The notes beneath the pieces were generated by a model, which did not search any database, was not told the DNA's origin, and worked only from the letters and a program-made list of their open reading frames with translations. Of a stretch of 64,000 nt of DNA, positions 35,277 through 44,012 are shown one piece after another. Position numbers and translations under genes: made by a program. The stretch's first letter is position 1. Every line of letters starts with the position of its first letter. Source of the stretch: RHKX01 sp963823275 (lineage in GTDB: Bacteria; Actinomycetota; Thermoleophilia; Solirubrobacterales; 70-9); contig CAWGKW010000001.1 in the NCBI GenBank assembly GCA_963823275.1, positions 992,001 to 1,056,000 of the forward strand. Direction: 5' to 3'.

Positions 35277-36078
35277 TCAGCCGCGAGCCGCGGCACGCTC
35301 GGCATCGACGGCTTTCCGCAGCGCCTCGGCGGCTGCGGCCGCGCCTGGTCCGCCGACGACGGGCAACGGGATCCCCTCGACCGCCGAGATCGGCTGGATC
35401 TCGCGGTTGGTCGAGGCGAGAAAAGCCTCCCGCGCGGCGAGCAGGTCGTTGCGGCTGTAGGTCCCTTGCGAGACCGCCATCTGATTCGATGAGAACGTCG
35501 CGCGTGATCGAGTCGAGGATCCCGGCGTGGATGCTCGGCGTCCTCAGGTCACCGTCGGAGGCGACCCAGAAGATCGACGAGGTCGGCGCCTCGAGGATGA
35601 CCCCGTCGGGGCGAATGTAGACGGCCTCGTCGGCCCCGCGGGCGGCTGCGATGCGGCTGGCCTGCATGTTCGCCGCGTAGGAGAGCGACTTGACGCCGAC
35701 GAGGATCTCGCTGGGGGTCAGCTCGACCAGGGCGATCGAGACGCTGGGGGGGAACGGCGAGAGCTCCTCGAGGGTGAGCAGGCGCCGACCGCCCCGGGTG
35801 ATGATCACGCGCAGACAGCCGTCCGGCGCCCCGCCCCGCTCCAGCAGGGCGGCGATCTCGGCCTCGAGGGTCGACCGATCGAAGTCGAGCTCGATCGAGG
35901 CCGCGGATCGCGCCAGGCGATCGAGGTGGGCATCGAGGCGAAAGGGATGGTTGCCGTACAGCTTCAGCACCTCGAAGGCGCCGTCGCCGCGGACCAGGCC
36001 CTCGTCGAGGATCGAGACGGTCGCCTCGCTCGGCGGGGTGATCTGCCCATCGACGCTTGCGAGTACCGCTGTTGCCAC
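35277..36078 (-). CDS. Class IV PLP aminotransferase / aminodeoxychorismate lyase-like, one frameshift
   Basis: Fold-type IV enzyme: N-terminal VSILDEGLVRGDGAFEVLKL, the PLP Lys in GVKSLSYAANMQASRIAAARG, and the Glu-bearing DGVILEAPTSSIFWV. The C-terminal REAFLASTNREIQPISAVEGIPL follows in another frame; one indel near 35488 joins both parts to a protein of about 266 aa. Candidates are branched-chain aminotransferase, D-amino-acid aminotransferase or 4-amino-4-deoxychorismate lyase; the short length favours the last two. GTG start at 36078 with TAAAGT 6 nt upstream. First gene of the operon with the acyl-CoA dehydrogenase and crotonase. Confidence 0.8.
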
Positions 36079-36084
36079 GCTGCG

Positions 36085-36090
36085 ACTTTA
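36085..36090 (-). promoter_or_regulatory. Probable -10 box of the aminotransferase-ACAD-crotonase operon
   Basis: TAAAGT on the minus strand, 6-nt spacer to GTG 36078, the closest leaderless arrangement in the window. Confidence 0.5.
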
Positions 36091-36139
36091 CCCGTCGACC
36101 GCAACCGGGGCGGCTCACGGGCTAAGGTGGCCTCAGCGC

Positions 36140-36496
36140 ATGGACTACATCCTCATCACGCTCGGGATGATCGCCTTCATCGTCGGTGTTCTCGTCCTTC
36201 TCGCCCGCGCTTACCCGGGAAACGGCTCCGACCTCGTCGACTGGAAGCCGACCCGCGACTACGAGACCGAGTTCAAGCTCGAGCAGGACGACATCTCGCA
36301 GATGATCGCCGCACAGAACGAGTACCGCCGTCGCCGCGGGGCCCGTGAGCTCGATGAGCGGGACGCTCAACGGATGGCGCAGGAGGACCAGCAGGTCCGC
36401 GCGCGCGGACGGATGGACGAGGAGTCGCTCGCGAAGCTCGACCGGGAGATGCGAGACCGCCGCGATTCCGGCCCCGGAAGCACGGACCAGCCCTAG
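36140..36496 (+). CDS. Small membrane-anchored charged protein of unknown function
   Basis: 118 aa. One N-terminal helix (YILITLGMIAFIVGVLVLLA) followed by a highly charged, probably helical tail (ARELDERDAQRMAQEDQQVR). This N-in single-anchor plus coiled-coil-like tail is not enough to name a family. ATG 36140 follows TAAGGT by 11 nt. Its stop lies 11 bp before the next gene. Confidence 0.65.
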   Translation: MDYILITLGMIAFIVGVLVLLARAYPGNGSDLVDWKPTRDYETEFKLEQDDISQMIAAQNEYRRRRGARELDERDAQRMAQEDQQVRARGRMDEESLAKLDREMRDRRDSGPGSTDQP

Positions 36497-36507
36497 GGGC
36501 GCTGGCG

Positions 36508-36999
36508 GTGGCCCGGGCTCTCCTCGTCGGATGCGGCTGCCACGGCCGCGAGCTGGGGCAGAGGCTGATCGCGGAAGGGTGGGCAGTGCGGGGAACTTCC
36601 CGCAGCCCCGCCGGGCTCGAGCTGATCGGCTCAGCTGGCCTGGACGCGGCGTCCGCCGATCCCGATCGGGTCGGGACGATCCTCGAGCAGGTTGGCGATG
36701 TGGCGGTGGTGGTCTGGCTGATGGGATCGGCCACCGGTACCCCCGATCAACTCGAGGCGGTGAACGTCCTCCGGCTGGAGAGCCTGCTGGAGAAGCTGGT
36801 CGACACGCCGGTTCGCGGGTTCGTCTTCGAGGGCTCGGGAACGGCCGGGGACAGCGTTCTCGCGGCGGGCGCGGAGCTCGTCGAGCGGGCGGCGCGAACC
36901 TGGATGATCCCGGTCCGAATCGTCGACGCCGACCGAGAGGATGCCGAGGCCTGGACCGCCGCGATGTCGGGGGCGGTCTCGTCGGTGCTCCTCGGTTGA
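36508..36999 (+). CDS. NAD(P)-binding Rossmann-like protein
   Basis: 163 aa. It begins ARALLVGCGCHGRELGQRLI, a Rossmann glycine loop (G-x-G-x2-G) after a first beta strand, followed by VRGTSRSPAGLELI (second strand) and VAVVVWLMGSATG. It resembles the N-terminal domain of extended SDR or NAD-dependent epimerase-like proteins but lacks a Tyr-x3-Lys pair and is too short for a full SDR, so it is perhaps a nucleotide-binding domain only. GTG start. Confidence 0.65.
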   Translation: MARALLVGCGCHGRELGQRLIAEGWAVRGTSRSPAGLELIGSAGLDAASADPDRVGTILEQVGDVAVVVWLMGSATGTPDQLEAVNVLRLESLLEKLVDTPVRGFVFEGSGTAGDSVLAAGAELVERAARTWMIPVRIVDADREDAEAWTAAMSGAVSSVLLG

Positions 37000-37036
37000 G
37001 AGCAACCGATCACGCGGCGCCCCTGGTCGGTTGGAG

Positions 37037-37501
37037 TCAGCCGTCCAGGTGCTCGAAGAACAGCTGCAGCATCCTTGCCGTGGCGCCCCAGATGAAGGCG
37101 TCCTCGATGTCGAAGGTGGGGGTCCGGAAGGGGACGCCGCGACGGATCAGGCGTCGCATCCCGTAGGACTCGCGAAGCTGATCGAGGTCGAGCTCGATGA
37201 CCCGCTCGACCTCGTTCGGGCTGAGCGTGTGCGCGAGTCGTTCCGGCACGAGCCCGACGATCGGAAGCACCTTGTAGGAGGTGACGACCGTCGATGTGGG
37301 GGGCAGGGCGCCGACGATCTCGACGGCGGCGGGGTCGAGGCCGATCTCCTCGTTGGCCTCCCGCAGCGCGCACTCGACGAGGGTCTCGCCGGGGTCCGCC
37401 CTGCCACCGGGAAACGAGATCTCGCCGGCGTGGCGTCGCAGGTCGTGGCGGCGCTCGGTGAAGATCAGACCGGGGCGCTCCGGCCACCCGAACATCGGCA
37501 C
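37037..37501 (-). CDS. Nudix hydrolase, CoA pyrophosphatase-like
   Basis: The Nudix box is complete: GGRADPGETLVECALREANEEIGL (G-x5-E-x7-REUxEE). Upstream HDLRRHAGEISFPGG is the NuCoA-type motif of coenzyme A pyrophosphatases. The called start is GTG 37501, but the same frame is open to about 37603 and encodes LNPDAAEALDAHGNKAAAVL, which looks like the natural N-terminus of this family; only a CTG is available there. Either the start is non-canonical or an indel hides it. It lies directly after the SDR gene in the operon. Confidence 0.85.
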   Translation of the reverse strand: MPMFGWPERPGLIFTERRHDLRRHAGEISFPGGRADPGETLVECALREANEEIGLDPAAVEIVGALPPTSTVVTSYKVLPIVGLVPERLAHTLSPNEVERVIELDLDQLRESYGMRRLIRRGVPFRTPTFDIEDAFIWGATARMLQLFFEHLDG

Positions 37502-37602
37502 GAGGACCGCTGCCGCCTTGTTGCCGTGCGCGTCGAGGGCCTCGGCTGCGTCCGGGTTCAGGAACGCCGCGGAGAGCTCGTGGGACCCGGGGGCGGGGAG
37601 GC

Positions 37603-38415
37603 TCAGATGATCACCTGCACGGCGCCTCCGTCGATGCTCCAGGAGGCGCCGAGGACGTAGGAGGCCCGCTCCGAGCAGAGGAAGACGATCGTTGCGGCGA
37701 TCTCGTCGGCCTCCGCGAACCGACCGATCGGGCGGCTGCCGACGGCGCTCGTCAGACCGGCGTCGCGGTCCTCGTGACCCCCGTGTTCGACCACCTGGTC
37801 CAGCAAACCGCCGGGCTCCATCCAGAGCTCGGACTTGACCAGGCCCGGGGTGACGGCGTTGACGAGCACGCCGGTGCCCCCGTAGCGGTCCGCGTAGAGG
37901 CGCGAGAGCGAGAGCTGCGCCGCCTTGGCGACCGAGTACTCACCGAGCTGCTGGGACGGGCGCTTGCCCGCGGTCGAGGAGACGTTGACGACCCGACCCC
38001 AGCCGCGCTCCGCCATCGCGGGAAGTGCCGCGCGCATCAGCCGCATCGGCGCCATCACGTTGATCTCCCAGGCTGCGTACCAGTCCTCGTCGGGTACATC
38101 GTGGAGGTCCCGCCACCTCGCGGTGCCCGCGCAGTTGACGATCACGTCGAGGCAGCCGAACCGATCCTCCGCCTCGGAGCGGATGCGCTCCCCGGCGTCC
38201 GCCTCGGTGACGTCGAAAGCGAGATGGGCCGCTCGACCGTGGCTGGGAGCCCCGGCCCTGCCGCAGTCGGCGGCGGCCTCCTGAATCTCGGACTCGGTGC
38301 GGGCGACCAGCAGGACCTGTCCGCCCGCCTCGCAGAGCATCCGAGCCGTGGCCCTGCCGATCCCCCGGCCGGCTCCGGTCACCACGCACGCCCTGCCGGC
38401 GATGCCGAGATCCAT
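37603..38415 (-). CDS. Short-chain dehydrogenase/reductase
   Basis: 270 aa classical SDR: cofactor loop VVTGAGRGIGRAT, NCAGTA motif, NVSSTAGK with the catalytic Ser, YSVAK with the catalytic Tyr and Lys, and the C-terminal ERASYVLGASWSIDGG typical of FabG-like members. It oxidises or reduces an alcohol/ketone with NAD(P); substrate unknown. ATG 38415 overlaps the stop of the adenosyltransferase-OsmC gene by one base (TGATG). Confidence 0.92.
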   Translation of the reverse strand: MDLGIAGRACVVTGAGRGIGRATARMLCEAGGQVLLVARTESEIQEAAADCGRAGAPSHGRAAHLAFDVTEADAGERIRSEAEDRFGCLDVIVNCAGTARWRDLHDVPDEDWYAAWEINVMAPMRLMRAALPAMAERGWGRVVNVSSTAGKRPSQQLGEYSVAKAAQLSLSRLYADRYGGTGVLVNAVTPGLVKSELWMEPGGLLDQVVEHGGHEDRDAGLTSAVGSRPIGRFAEADEIAATIVFLCSERASYVLGASWSIDGGAVQVII

Positions 38416-39422
38416 CAGCCCGAGGAGCCCGCTGCTCGAGTCTCGATCTCGATGTCCCCGAGCAGGATCCGGTGTACCGGACACTTCCCGGCGATGACCA
38501 TGATCCGCTCGCGCTGGTCCTCGTCTAGGTGATCCGGCAGCGTCACCTCGACGGCGAACTGCGCCGCCTCGCCTCGGCCGGGCGTTCCGGGAAAGTCCAC
38601 GGAGACCTCGAGACCCTCGATGTCCCACTCCTTGCGGTTGGTGTAGAGCGCGATCGTGATCGCAATACAGGAGGCGAGCGAGGCTGCGAGGAGCTGGGTG
38701 GGCGCCGGCCCCTCGTCGGTGCCGCCGGCGTCGAGCGGCTCGTCGGCGATCAGCTCGTGATCCCCGATCTCGACGACGTGGGTGAGTCCGGAGCGCCGCC
38801 GGACGGTGACGCGGCTCACTCTCGGCTCCTCCGATCGCTTCGCGGCGGCGGCGGTCGCCGCGCCCTTGGAACGGCCCTCGAACAGCGCCGGGTCGGCGAC
38901 GTCGGTGAAGCGTGCCATCGCGTAGACGAGATCGGCCGCTCGGTTCAGGTAGGCGAGCACGGCACCGGAGGCCAGCTGTCCGTCGTCGGCGAGCGCGGCC
39001 ACCCGACGCTCGGCGCGACGGAGGATTGCTCGCGCCAGGTCCAGCGAGCCCGAGAGCGGGGTGCCGCCCGGGATGACGAACTTCGGCGGCAGCTCGACCC
39101 GGTCCATATAGCGGTCGATCATGGGCTCGATTGCGGCCACCATCTCGTCGGTGATCCGGCTTACGCCGTCCTCGAGCCGGGCGGCCGCCTCGGGCGCCGC
39201 GGCCAGCTCGGCGCCGGCAACGAACAGGTCGCCCTGCAGCTCCAGTAGGTCGGCCGCAACCTCGGCCTCCTCCTCGCCGCAGAGCGATCGGGCGACGCCG
39301 AGGGCCGAGCCCGCCTCGTCGATCGTCCCGTAGGCCTCGATGCGGCTGTCGGACTTCGGCCGGCGCCCGCCGTACCAGAGCCCGGTCGTCCCGTCGTCTC
39401 CCTTGCGTGTGTAGATCTTCAT
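38415..39422 (-). CDS. Fusion of PduO-type cob(I)alamin adenosyltransferase and OsmC-like domain
   Basis: 335 aa in one unbroken frame. Residues 1-185 are a PduO-type ATP:cob(I)alamin adenosyltransferase: KIYTRKGDDGTTGL (ATP-binding N-terminus), FVIPGGTPLSGSLDLARAILRRAERR with the conserved R-x4-ERR helix, and YLNRAADLVYAMAR. Residues 200-330 are an OsmC/Ohr-like domain: LLAASLASCIAITIALY with the first Cys and MVIAGKCPVHRIL with the second, the redox pair of peroxide reductases. The adenosyltransferase is enough alone to make adenosylcobalamin; the fusion is unusual. ATG 39422 overlaps the DUF1015 stop (ATGA). Confidence 0.88.
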   Translation of the reverse strand: MKIYTRKGDDGTTGLWYGGRRPKSDSRIEAYGTIDEAGSALGVARSLCGEEEAEVAADLLELQGDLFVAGAELAAAPEAAARLEDGVSRITDEMVAAIEPMIDRYMDRVELPPKFVIPGGTPLSGSLDLARAILRRAERRVAALADDGQLASGAVLAYLNRAADLVYAMARFTDVADPALFEGRSKGAATAAAAKRSEEPRVSRVTVRRRSGLTHVVEIGDHELIADEPLDAGGTDEGPAPTQLLAASLASCIAITIALYTNRKEWDIEGLEVSVDFPGTPGRGEAAQFAVEVTLPDHLDEDQRERIMVIAGKCPVHRILLGDIEIETRAAGSSG

Positions 39423-40693
39423 TCCGAGTCCTCACTCGAGAGCGGGTTGAACGTGATTCCGGTCAGCAGCTTCGGGAAGAAGTACGTCGACTTCGGCGGC
39501 ATCGTCTCCCCTGCGTCGGCGACCGCGCGGACCTGCGCGACGGGCGTGGGGCGGAGGAAGAAGGCCGCCTGGGCCTCCTTGCGGTCGAGCCGGGCCACGG
39601 CCTCGCCGAAGTCGGAGCAGTAGGAGAGGCCGCGCTTGGCGGCGATGTCGTCGGTGCTCATGCCCAGGGGCCCCCGCAGGATCAGGGCCTCCAGCGCGGC
39701 CGCATCGAGCGTGCGGTATGCCTGCGAGCTCCCGGGCAGCGCCCGCTCCATCGCAGCCTCGTCCTTGAGCCGCAGGCGGTAGGGCTGGCGGTGAAAGGCG
39801 TCCATGTAGCCGAAGGCGATCGTTCCGTAGTCGTCGGGGGGAACCAGCTCGGCGGGGTCCTCGACGGGCTCCAGCTCGAACAGCTCGAACATCGTCTCCC
39901 GCAACGCGACGCGGCGTTCGTCGTCGAGGTCGTGCAGGAGTCGGTGGGTGGCGAATACGCTCAGCCCCGGATCCTCGAGCGAGACGAGGCAGGCCATCGT
40001 GAAACGAGCATCCTCGCCGCCGGCGGCCCCGACCTCGTCGGCGTAGGTGCGGGCGGTCTCGTAGCGGTGATGCCCGTCGGCGATCAGCAGCTCGGAGTCC
40101 GCGAGGACCTCGGAGACCGATGCATGAACATCGGTGTCGGTGATCGGCCAGGCCCTGTGGACGGTGCCGTCGGGGTCGGTCACCTCACAGAACGCCGATC
40201 CGCTCAGCGCCGCCGAGATCCGGCTCCACGCGTCGCCGGAGTGGAGGACGAAGATCGGGGAGAGGTTGTAGCCGGTCGCCCGGGTGAGGCGGAGGCGATC
40301 CTCCTTGGGGCCCGGCTGGGTCCGCTCGTGGGGCCGAATCATGCCGGCGCCGTAGTCGGTCACGGCGATCCGCGCGATGAAACCCCGCCGGGTCTGCGAG
40401 CTGCCGTCGGGGGCCACGTAGTCCTGCTCGAGCGCCCAGATCGTCGGCGCGGTGTCCTGCTCCAGGACTCCCTCGTCCCTCCAGCGGCCGAGCAGCTCGC
40501 CGGCGTGCGCGTAGGTGTCGGAGCCGTCTTCGGTTCGGGGCAGATCGAGCTCGACGACGTTGTTGGGGGAGCGCCCGAGCAGCTGAGCGCGCCCGGCCTC
40601 GTCGATCACGTCGTAGGGGGGAGCGGTGACATCGGCGATCACCACTCGCTCGGGGTCGTAGTGCAGCGCTCGGAATGCTCTCACGTCGGCCAT
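39419..40693 (-). CDS. DUF1015 family protein
   Basis: 424 aa. DUF1015 landmarks: VTAPPYDVIDEAGRAQLL near the N-terminus, GMIRPHERTQPGPKEDRLRL, and LLIADGHHRYETARTYADE. The biochemical function of the family is not established. ATG 40693 has TAGTCT at 40703-40708 with a 9-nt spacer, the likely promoter of the four-gene operon DUF1015 - PduO/OsmC - SDR - Nudix. Confidence 0.92.
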   Translation of the reverse strand: MADVRAFRALHYDPERVVIADVTAPPYDVIDEAGRAQLLGRSPNNVVELDLPRTEDGSDTYAHAGELLGRWRDEGVLEQDTAPTIWALEQDYVAPDGSSQTRRGFIARIAVTDYGAGMIRPHERTQPGPKEDRLRLTRATGYNLSPIFVLHSGDAWSRISAALSGSAFCEVTDPDGTVHRAWPITDTDVHASVSEVLADSELLIADGHHRYETARTYADEVGAAGGEDARFTMACLVSLEDPGLSVFATHRLLHDLDDERRVALRETMFELFELEPVEDPAELVPPDDYGTIAFGYMDAFHRQPYRLRLKDEAAMERALPGSSQAYRTLDAAALEALILRGPLGMSTDDIAAKRGLSYCSDFGEAVARLDRKEAQAAFFLRPTPVAQVRAVADAGETMPPKSTYFFPKLLTGITFNPLSSEDSE

Positions 40694-40810
40694 TCGCCCC
40701 GGAGACTATTGACCGGGCGCGTTCCGCCGTTCCGTCCGACCGATGGGGGAACATCTGTTCGTAATCAAACACATCAGGAGAAGCGAACTGAGGTGAGAAC
40801 GGTGAGATCG

Positions 40811-41311
40811 ATGCAAACCGAGTACAGAAATCTCAGAAATGCCGCACACGCCGATGAGCGCGCCGAGTTCGAGCGCCTTGCACGGGACCCGAACTTCCGC
40901 CACTTCATCGCGCTGTGCATCTCCGAGCGGGCCGCCTCCGACGTCGGCCCGGTTGAGATCCGCAGCTCCGATCCCGAGGTCGTCACGCTGGCCGCTCACT
41001 GGCTGCGACGCCTGTCCCACGGCCGCGTCGACTACCGCCTGCAGTTCGGCGAGGGCGAGGACGTCGTCGAGATGGTCCGGTTCTGGACGGCCAGGCTCGG
41101 GGTCGGCCAGGATCGGATCCGGTTGCAGCGCTGGTTCCACGATCGCCCGAACGCCGCCCGGGCCGGAAAGGCCGAACATGGAGTGGTCACGGTCCGCAGC
41201 AGCAACGCGGATCTGAGAATCCGCCTGCACGGCTGGATGACGCGGATCCGCGAGGAGGGATTCCCAGAGGTCGAGCAGGAGGAGCTCTTCACCACCCTTC
41301 AAGCGGGCTAG
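40811..41311 (+). CDS. LAGLIDADG-like (WhiA-type fold) protein lacking the endonuclease motif
   Basis: 166 aa from ATG 40811 (GTG 40793 and 40802 are alternatives; AGGAG at 40776-40780). The pattern VEIRSSDPEVVTLAAHWLRR followed by VEMVRFWTARLGVGQDRIRL and a second VVTVRSSNADLRIRLHGWM is the signature I associate with actinobacterial proteins built on the LAGLIDADG/homing-type fold. The G-D/E active-site helix is absent, so DNA binding rather than cleavage is likely. Assignment is from recollection of the pattern. Confidence 0.5.
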   Translation: MQTEYRNLRNAAHADERAEFERLARDPNFRHFIALCISERAASDVGPVEIRSSDPEVVTLAAHWLRRLSHGRVDYRLQFGEGEDVVEMVRFWTARLGVGQDRIRLQRWFHDRPNAARAGKAEHGVVTVRSSNADLRIRLHGWMTRIREEGFPEVEQEELFTTLQAG

Positions 41312-41325
41312 ACTCCTCGGCACCT

Positions 41326-41399
41326 CGGGGCGTAGCGAAGCCTGGTAACGCGCCTGCTTTGGGGGCAGGAGATCCCCGGTTCAAATCCGGGCGCCCCGA
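41326..41399 (+). tRNA. tRNA-Pro(TGG)
   Basis: 74 nt. The acceptor stem CGGGGCG pairs with CGCCCCG; anticodon stem CCTGC/GCAGG with loop TTTGGGG places TGG as anticodon. The T loop is GGTTCAAATCC, discriminator A at 41399. Confidence 0.95.
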
Positions 41400-41520
41400 T
41401 TGGTACCCGGGCGGGATGTGGATCCTGCCGTCAGGTCGGGCCGTCGCTCGCATGCAGCGGGTCCTTCAATGGCGTCGACGGGGTGACGCCCAGAGCCGAT
41501 GCGAAATAGTCTGGGGCTCC

Positions 41521-42951
41521 ATGGAGGACGGCACGGAAGCACTGGGCGGCGGGAGCCCATCGACGCAGTTGACGGAGGAGTCCTCCGCCCGGGGTAAGCG
41601 GGCGCGGGAGCGGGCTCCTCGTTCGACTCATTCAGACTGGGCCCCCGCATCGGATCGACCGGACCCGGTGGAAGTTCTCGTCGCCCAGGCCGCCGATCGC
41701 GTCCCGGAGCTGGTCCCGATCCGGTACGGGCGCATGCTCGCCTCGCCGTTCACCTTCTACCGCGGTGCTGCGGCGATCATGGCCGCCGACCTCGGCGCCA
41801 CCCCGCAGACCGGGATTCGAGCGCAGCTCTGCGGCGATGCCCACCTCTCGAACTTCGGGGGCTTCGCCGCACCCGATCGGAGTCTGATCTTCGACATCAA
41901 CGACTTCGACGAGACGCTCCCCGGGCCGTGGGAGTGGGATCTGATGCGTCTGGTGGCCAGCGTGGAGATCGCGGGCCGCGACCGCGACTTCGGACGCAAG
42001 CAGCGCCGGCTCGCGGTCCAGTCCGCCGCTACCGAGTACCGCGAGCAGATGCGGCGCCTTGCGAAGCTGGGCAACCTGGAGGCTTGGTATGAGCGGGTGA
42101 ACATCGATCTGATGCGCCAGCGCTTCGCCGCCGATCTTGATAGCGAGGCGATCGAGCTCTTCGAGAAGAACGTCGCCAAGGCCCGGCGCAAGGACTCGAT
42201 TCGAGCGTTCTCGAAGTTGACCGAGACGGTCGACGGCAACCTGCGGATCATCAGCGACCCGCCGTTGATCACGCCGCTCGAGGATCTCTTCGACGCGAAG
42301 GAGCTCGCCCGGTCTGAAACCGAGATCAGGAAGATGTTCACCGAGTACAAGGGCAGCCTCTCGAGGGGGCTGCGCCACCTGCTCGACCGCTACCGGTACG
42401 TGCACAGTGCGCGCAAGGTGGTCGGCGTCGGCAGCGTGGGGACCCGCGCCTGGATCGTGCTCTTCATCGGGCGAGACCAGGGCGATCCCCTGTTTCTGCA
42501 GCTAAAGGAGGCTCAGCGGTCGGTCCTGGAGCCGTACACCGCGAAGAGCGCCTATGCCCTCCAGGGCCGCCGGGTGGTCGAGGGCCAGCGGCTGATGCAG
42601 GCGAGCGGGGACATCCTTCTCGGCTGGATGAGGCTGAAGGCGCCGCGCGGCAAGGTGAGGGACTTCTATGTACGCCAGCTCTGGGACGCCAAGGGCTCGG
42701 CCCGGATCGACCTGATGGCGCCGCGGACGATGGCCGTCTACGGCCGTCTCTGTGGCGGGGTTCTGGCCAATGCTCATGCGCGCTCAGGTGATCGGATCGC
42801 CATTTCCTCCTACCTCGGCGGGGGAGACCGGTTCGACCGGGCGATGGTCGACTTCGCCTCGCGCTACGCAGATCAGAACGAGCGCGACTACCTCTCTTTC
42901 AAGCAGGCCGCGGATTCGGGCCGGATCAAGGTCGAGTCCGAGCTGGGCTGA
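41521..42951 (+). CDS. DUF2252 family protein (kinase-like fold)
   Basis: 476 aa. Landmarks are the FTFYRGAAAIMAADL segment, RAQLCGDAHLSNFGGFA with the H-x-x-N of the kinase-like catalytic loop, IFDINDFDETLPGPWEWDL (DFD-like metal site), and the late RDFYVRQLWDAKGSARID. DUF2252 proteins are related to aminoglycoside phosphotransferase-like kinases; function unknown. ATG 41521 is chosen because the family start lies shortly after; upstream sequence runs into the tRNA. A frame extension to 41359 is not credible. Confidence 0.88.
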   Translation: MEDGTEALGGGSPSTQLTEESSARGKRARERAPRSTHSDWAPASDRPDPVEVLVAQAADRVPELVPIRYGRMLASPFTFYRGAAAIMAADLGATPQTGIRAQLCGDAHLSNFGGFAAPDRSLIFDINDFDETLPGPWEWDLMRLVASVEIAGRDRDFGRKQRRLAVQSAATEYREQMRRLAKLGNLEAWYERVNIDLMRQRFAADLDSEAIELFEKNVAKARRKDSIRAFSKLTETVDGNLRIISDPPLITPLEDLFDAKELARSETEIRKMFTEYKGSLSRGLRHLLDRYRYVHSARKVVGVGSVGTRAWIVLFIGRDQGDPLFLQLKEAQRSVLEPYTAKSAYALQGRRVVEGQRLMQASGDILLGWMRLKAPRGKVRDFYVRQLWDAKGSARIDLMAPRTMAVYGRLCGGVLANAHARSGDRIAISSYLGGGDRFDRAMVDFASRYADQNERDYLSFKQAADSGRIKVESELG

Positions 42952-42966
42952 GCCCAGGAGCCAGCC

Positions 42967-43686
42967 TCAGCCGGCAACTCTGATGTCGGCATCGAGCATC
43001 GCCCGGGCCGCCTCGGCGGCGTCGGTCGAGCGCCCGCCCCCGATCGCGGCGCCGAGTTCCCTCAGAGCCTCGGGATCCCTGGAGGTCAGCGAGTCAGCGA
43101 GATCCGGATTGGCGGTCAGGGCCGCGTTGAGCGAGTTCAGGGCGAGCCGGTAGGCCAGGTTCTCCGAGCCGTCGACGATCAGCTGCCACAGGGTGATGAA
43201 GCTCTCGGCGATCCCGTCGCCGCCGTCCTCGGCCAACCGGGCCGTCGCCTCGGCGGCGCCGACGATGTGGCCCCGCTGCTCGGCGCTCGCCCGCTCGGCG
43301 CAGCGCCGAGCGACGTCGACGCCGATGCTGGCGCGCATCTCCAGCACCGATCGGACCAGTTCGACCGGCGGCGCGTCACCCTGCCCCATCAGGTCGAGCA
43401 ACAGATCGAGCCCGGAGCTGTGGCGCCAGTCGAGGACCCTGGTCGCACCGCCCTGGCTGATTCGGACGAGGCCGGCCTGCTCGAGTCGCTTCAGGGCCTC
43501 GCGGACCGCATGCCGGTTGACGCCGAGGCTCTCCGACAGGACGCGCTCGGAGGGGACCGGATCACCCGCGGATAGCTCGCCGGTCAGGATCTGTTTACGC
43601 AGCCGCCGATGGACCTCGACCGATGCGAGGCCGTCTCTTCGATCGCCGGCTGGGGATCGGGTCATCCGGCGAGGATGCCAGTTCAC
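42967..43686 (-). CDS. GntR-family (FadR-like) transcriptional regulator
   Basis: 239 aa. The winged HTH occupies residues 20-90: VEVHRRLRKQILTGELSAGD, VPSERVLSESLGVNRHAVREALKRLEQ. The C-terminal FCD-type helical domain (VELVRSVLEMRASIGVDVA; metal-binding Asp/His positions partly present) senses a small acid or acyl ligand. The GTG start 43686 or ATG 43665 are both possible. It is divergent from the 2TM-domain gene. Confidence 0.88.
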   Translation of the reverse strand: MNWHPRRMTRSPAGDRRDGLASVEVHRRLRKQILTGELSAGDPVPSERVLSESLGVNRHAVREALKRLEQAGLVRISQGGATRVLDWRHSSGLDLLLDLMGQGDAPPVELVRSVLEMRASIGVDVARRCAERASAEQRGHIVGAAEATARLAEDGGDGIAESFITLWQLIVDGSENLAYRLALNSLNAALTANPDLADSLTSRDPEALRELGAAIGGGRSTDAAEAARAMLDADIRVAG

Positions 43687-43727
43687 GATGAGGGATCTCT
43701 CCGGGCCGCTCCCATCCGATCCGCGGA

Positions 43728-43733
43728 TAGACT
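43728..43733 (+). promoter_or_regulatory. Probable -10 box of the 2TM-domain gene (leaderless)
   Basis: TAGACT with a 6-nt spacer to ATG 43740. Confidence 0.5.
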
Positions 43734-43739
43734 GGCCAC

Positions 43740-44012
43740 ATGGCTGAGGAAGTCGATGATCAGGTTCGTGAGATCGCTCTCAAGCGCCTCAAGGCGAAGC
43801 GTAGCTTCAGCGGCCTCCTCGTCACCTCGGCCGCGGTGATCACCCTCGTGGTCGTGATCTGGGCGCTCGGCGGCGGCGGGTACTTCTGGCCGATCTGGGT
43901 CGTGTTCGGCCTCGGGATCGCGCTTGTGACCTCCGGCTGGCAGGCCTATGGCTCCACGAGCAAGCCGATCACCGAGGATCAGATCCAGGAGGAGATGGAG
44001 AGGCTGAAATGA
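43740..44012 (+). CDS. 2TM-domain protein
   Basis: 90 aa: an N-terminal amphipathic segment REIALKRLKAKRSF, two helices (LLVTSAAVITLVVVIWALG and WPIWVVFGLGIALVTSGWQ) and a charged end. The KxxF...FxxHxxxY-less 2TM layout is that of the 2TM domain family often found with histidine kinases. It overlaps the next gene (ATGA). Confidence 0.75.
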   Translation: MAEEVDDQVREIALKRLKAKRSFSGLLVTSAAVITLVVVIWALGGGGYFWPIWVVFGLGIALVTSGWQAYGSTSKPITEDQIQEEMERLK

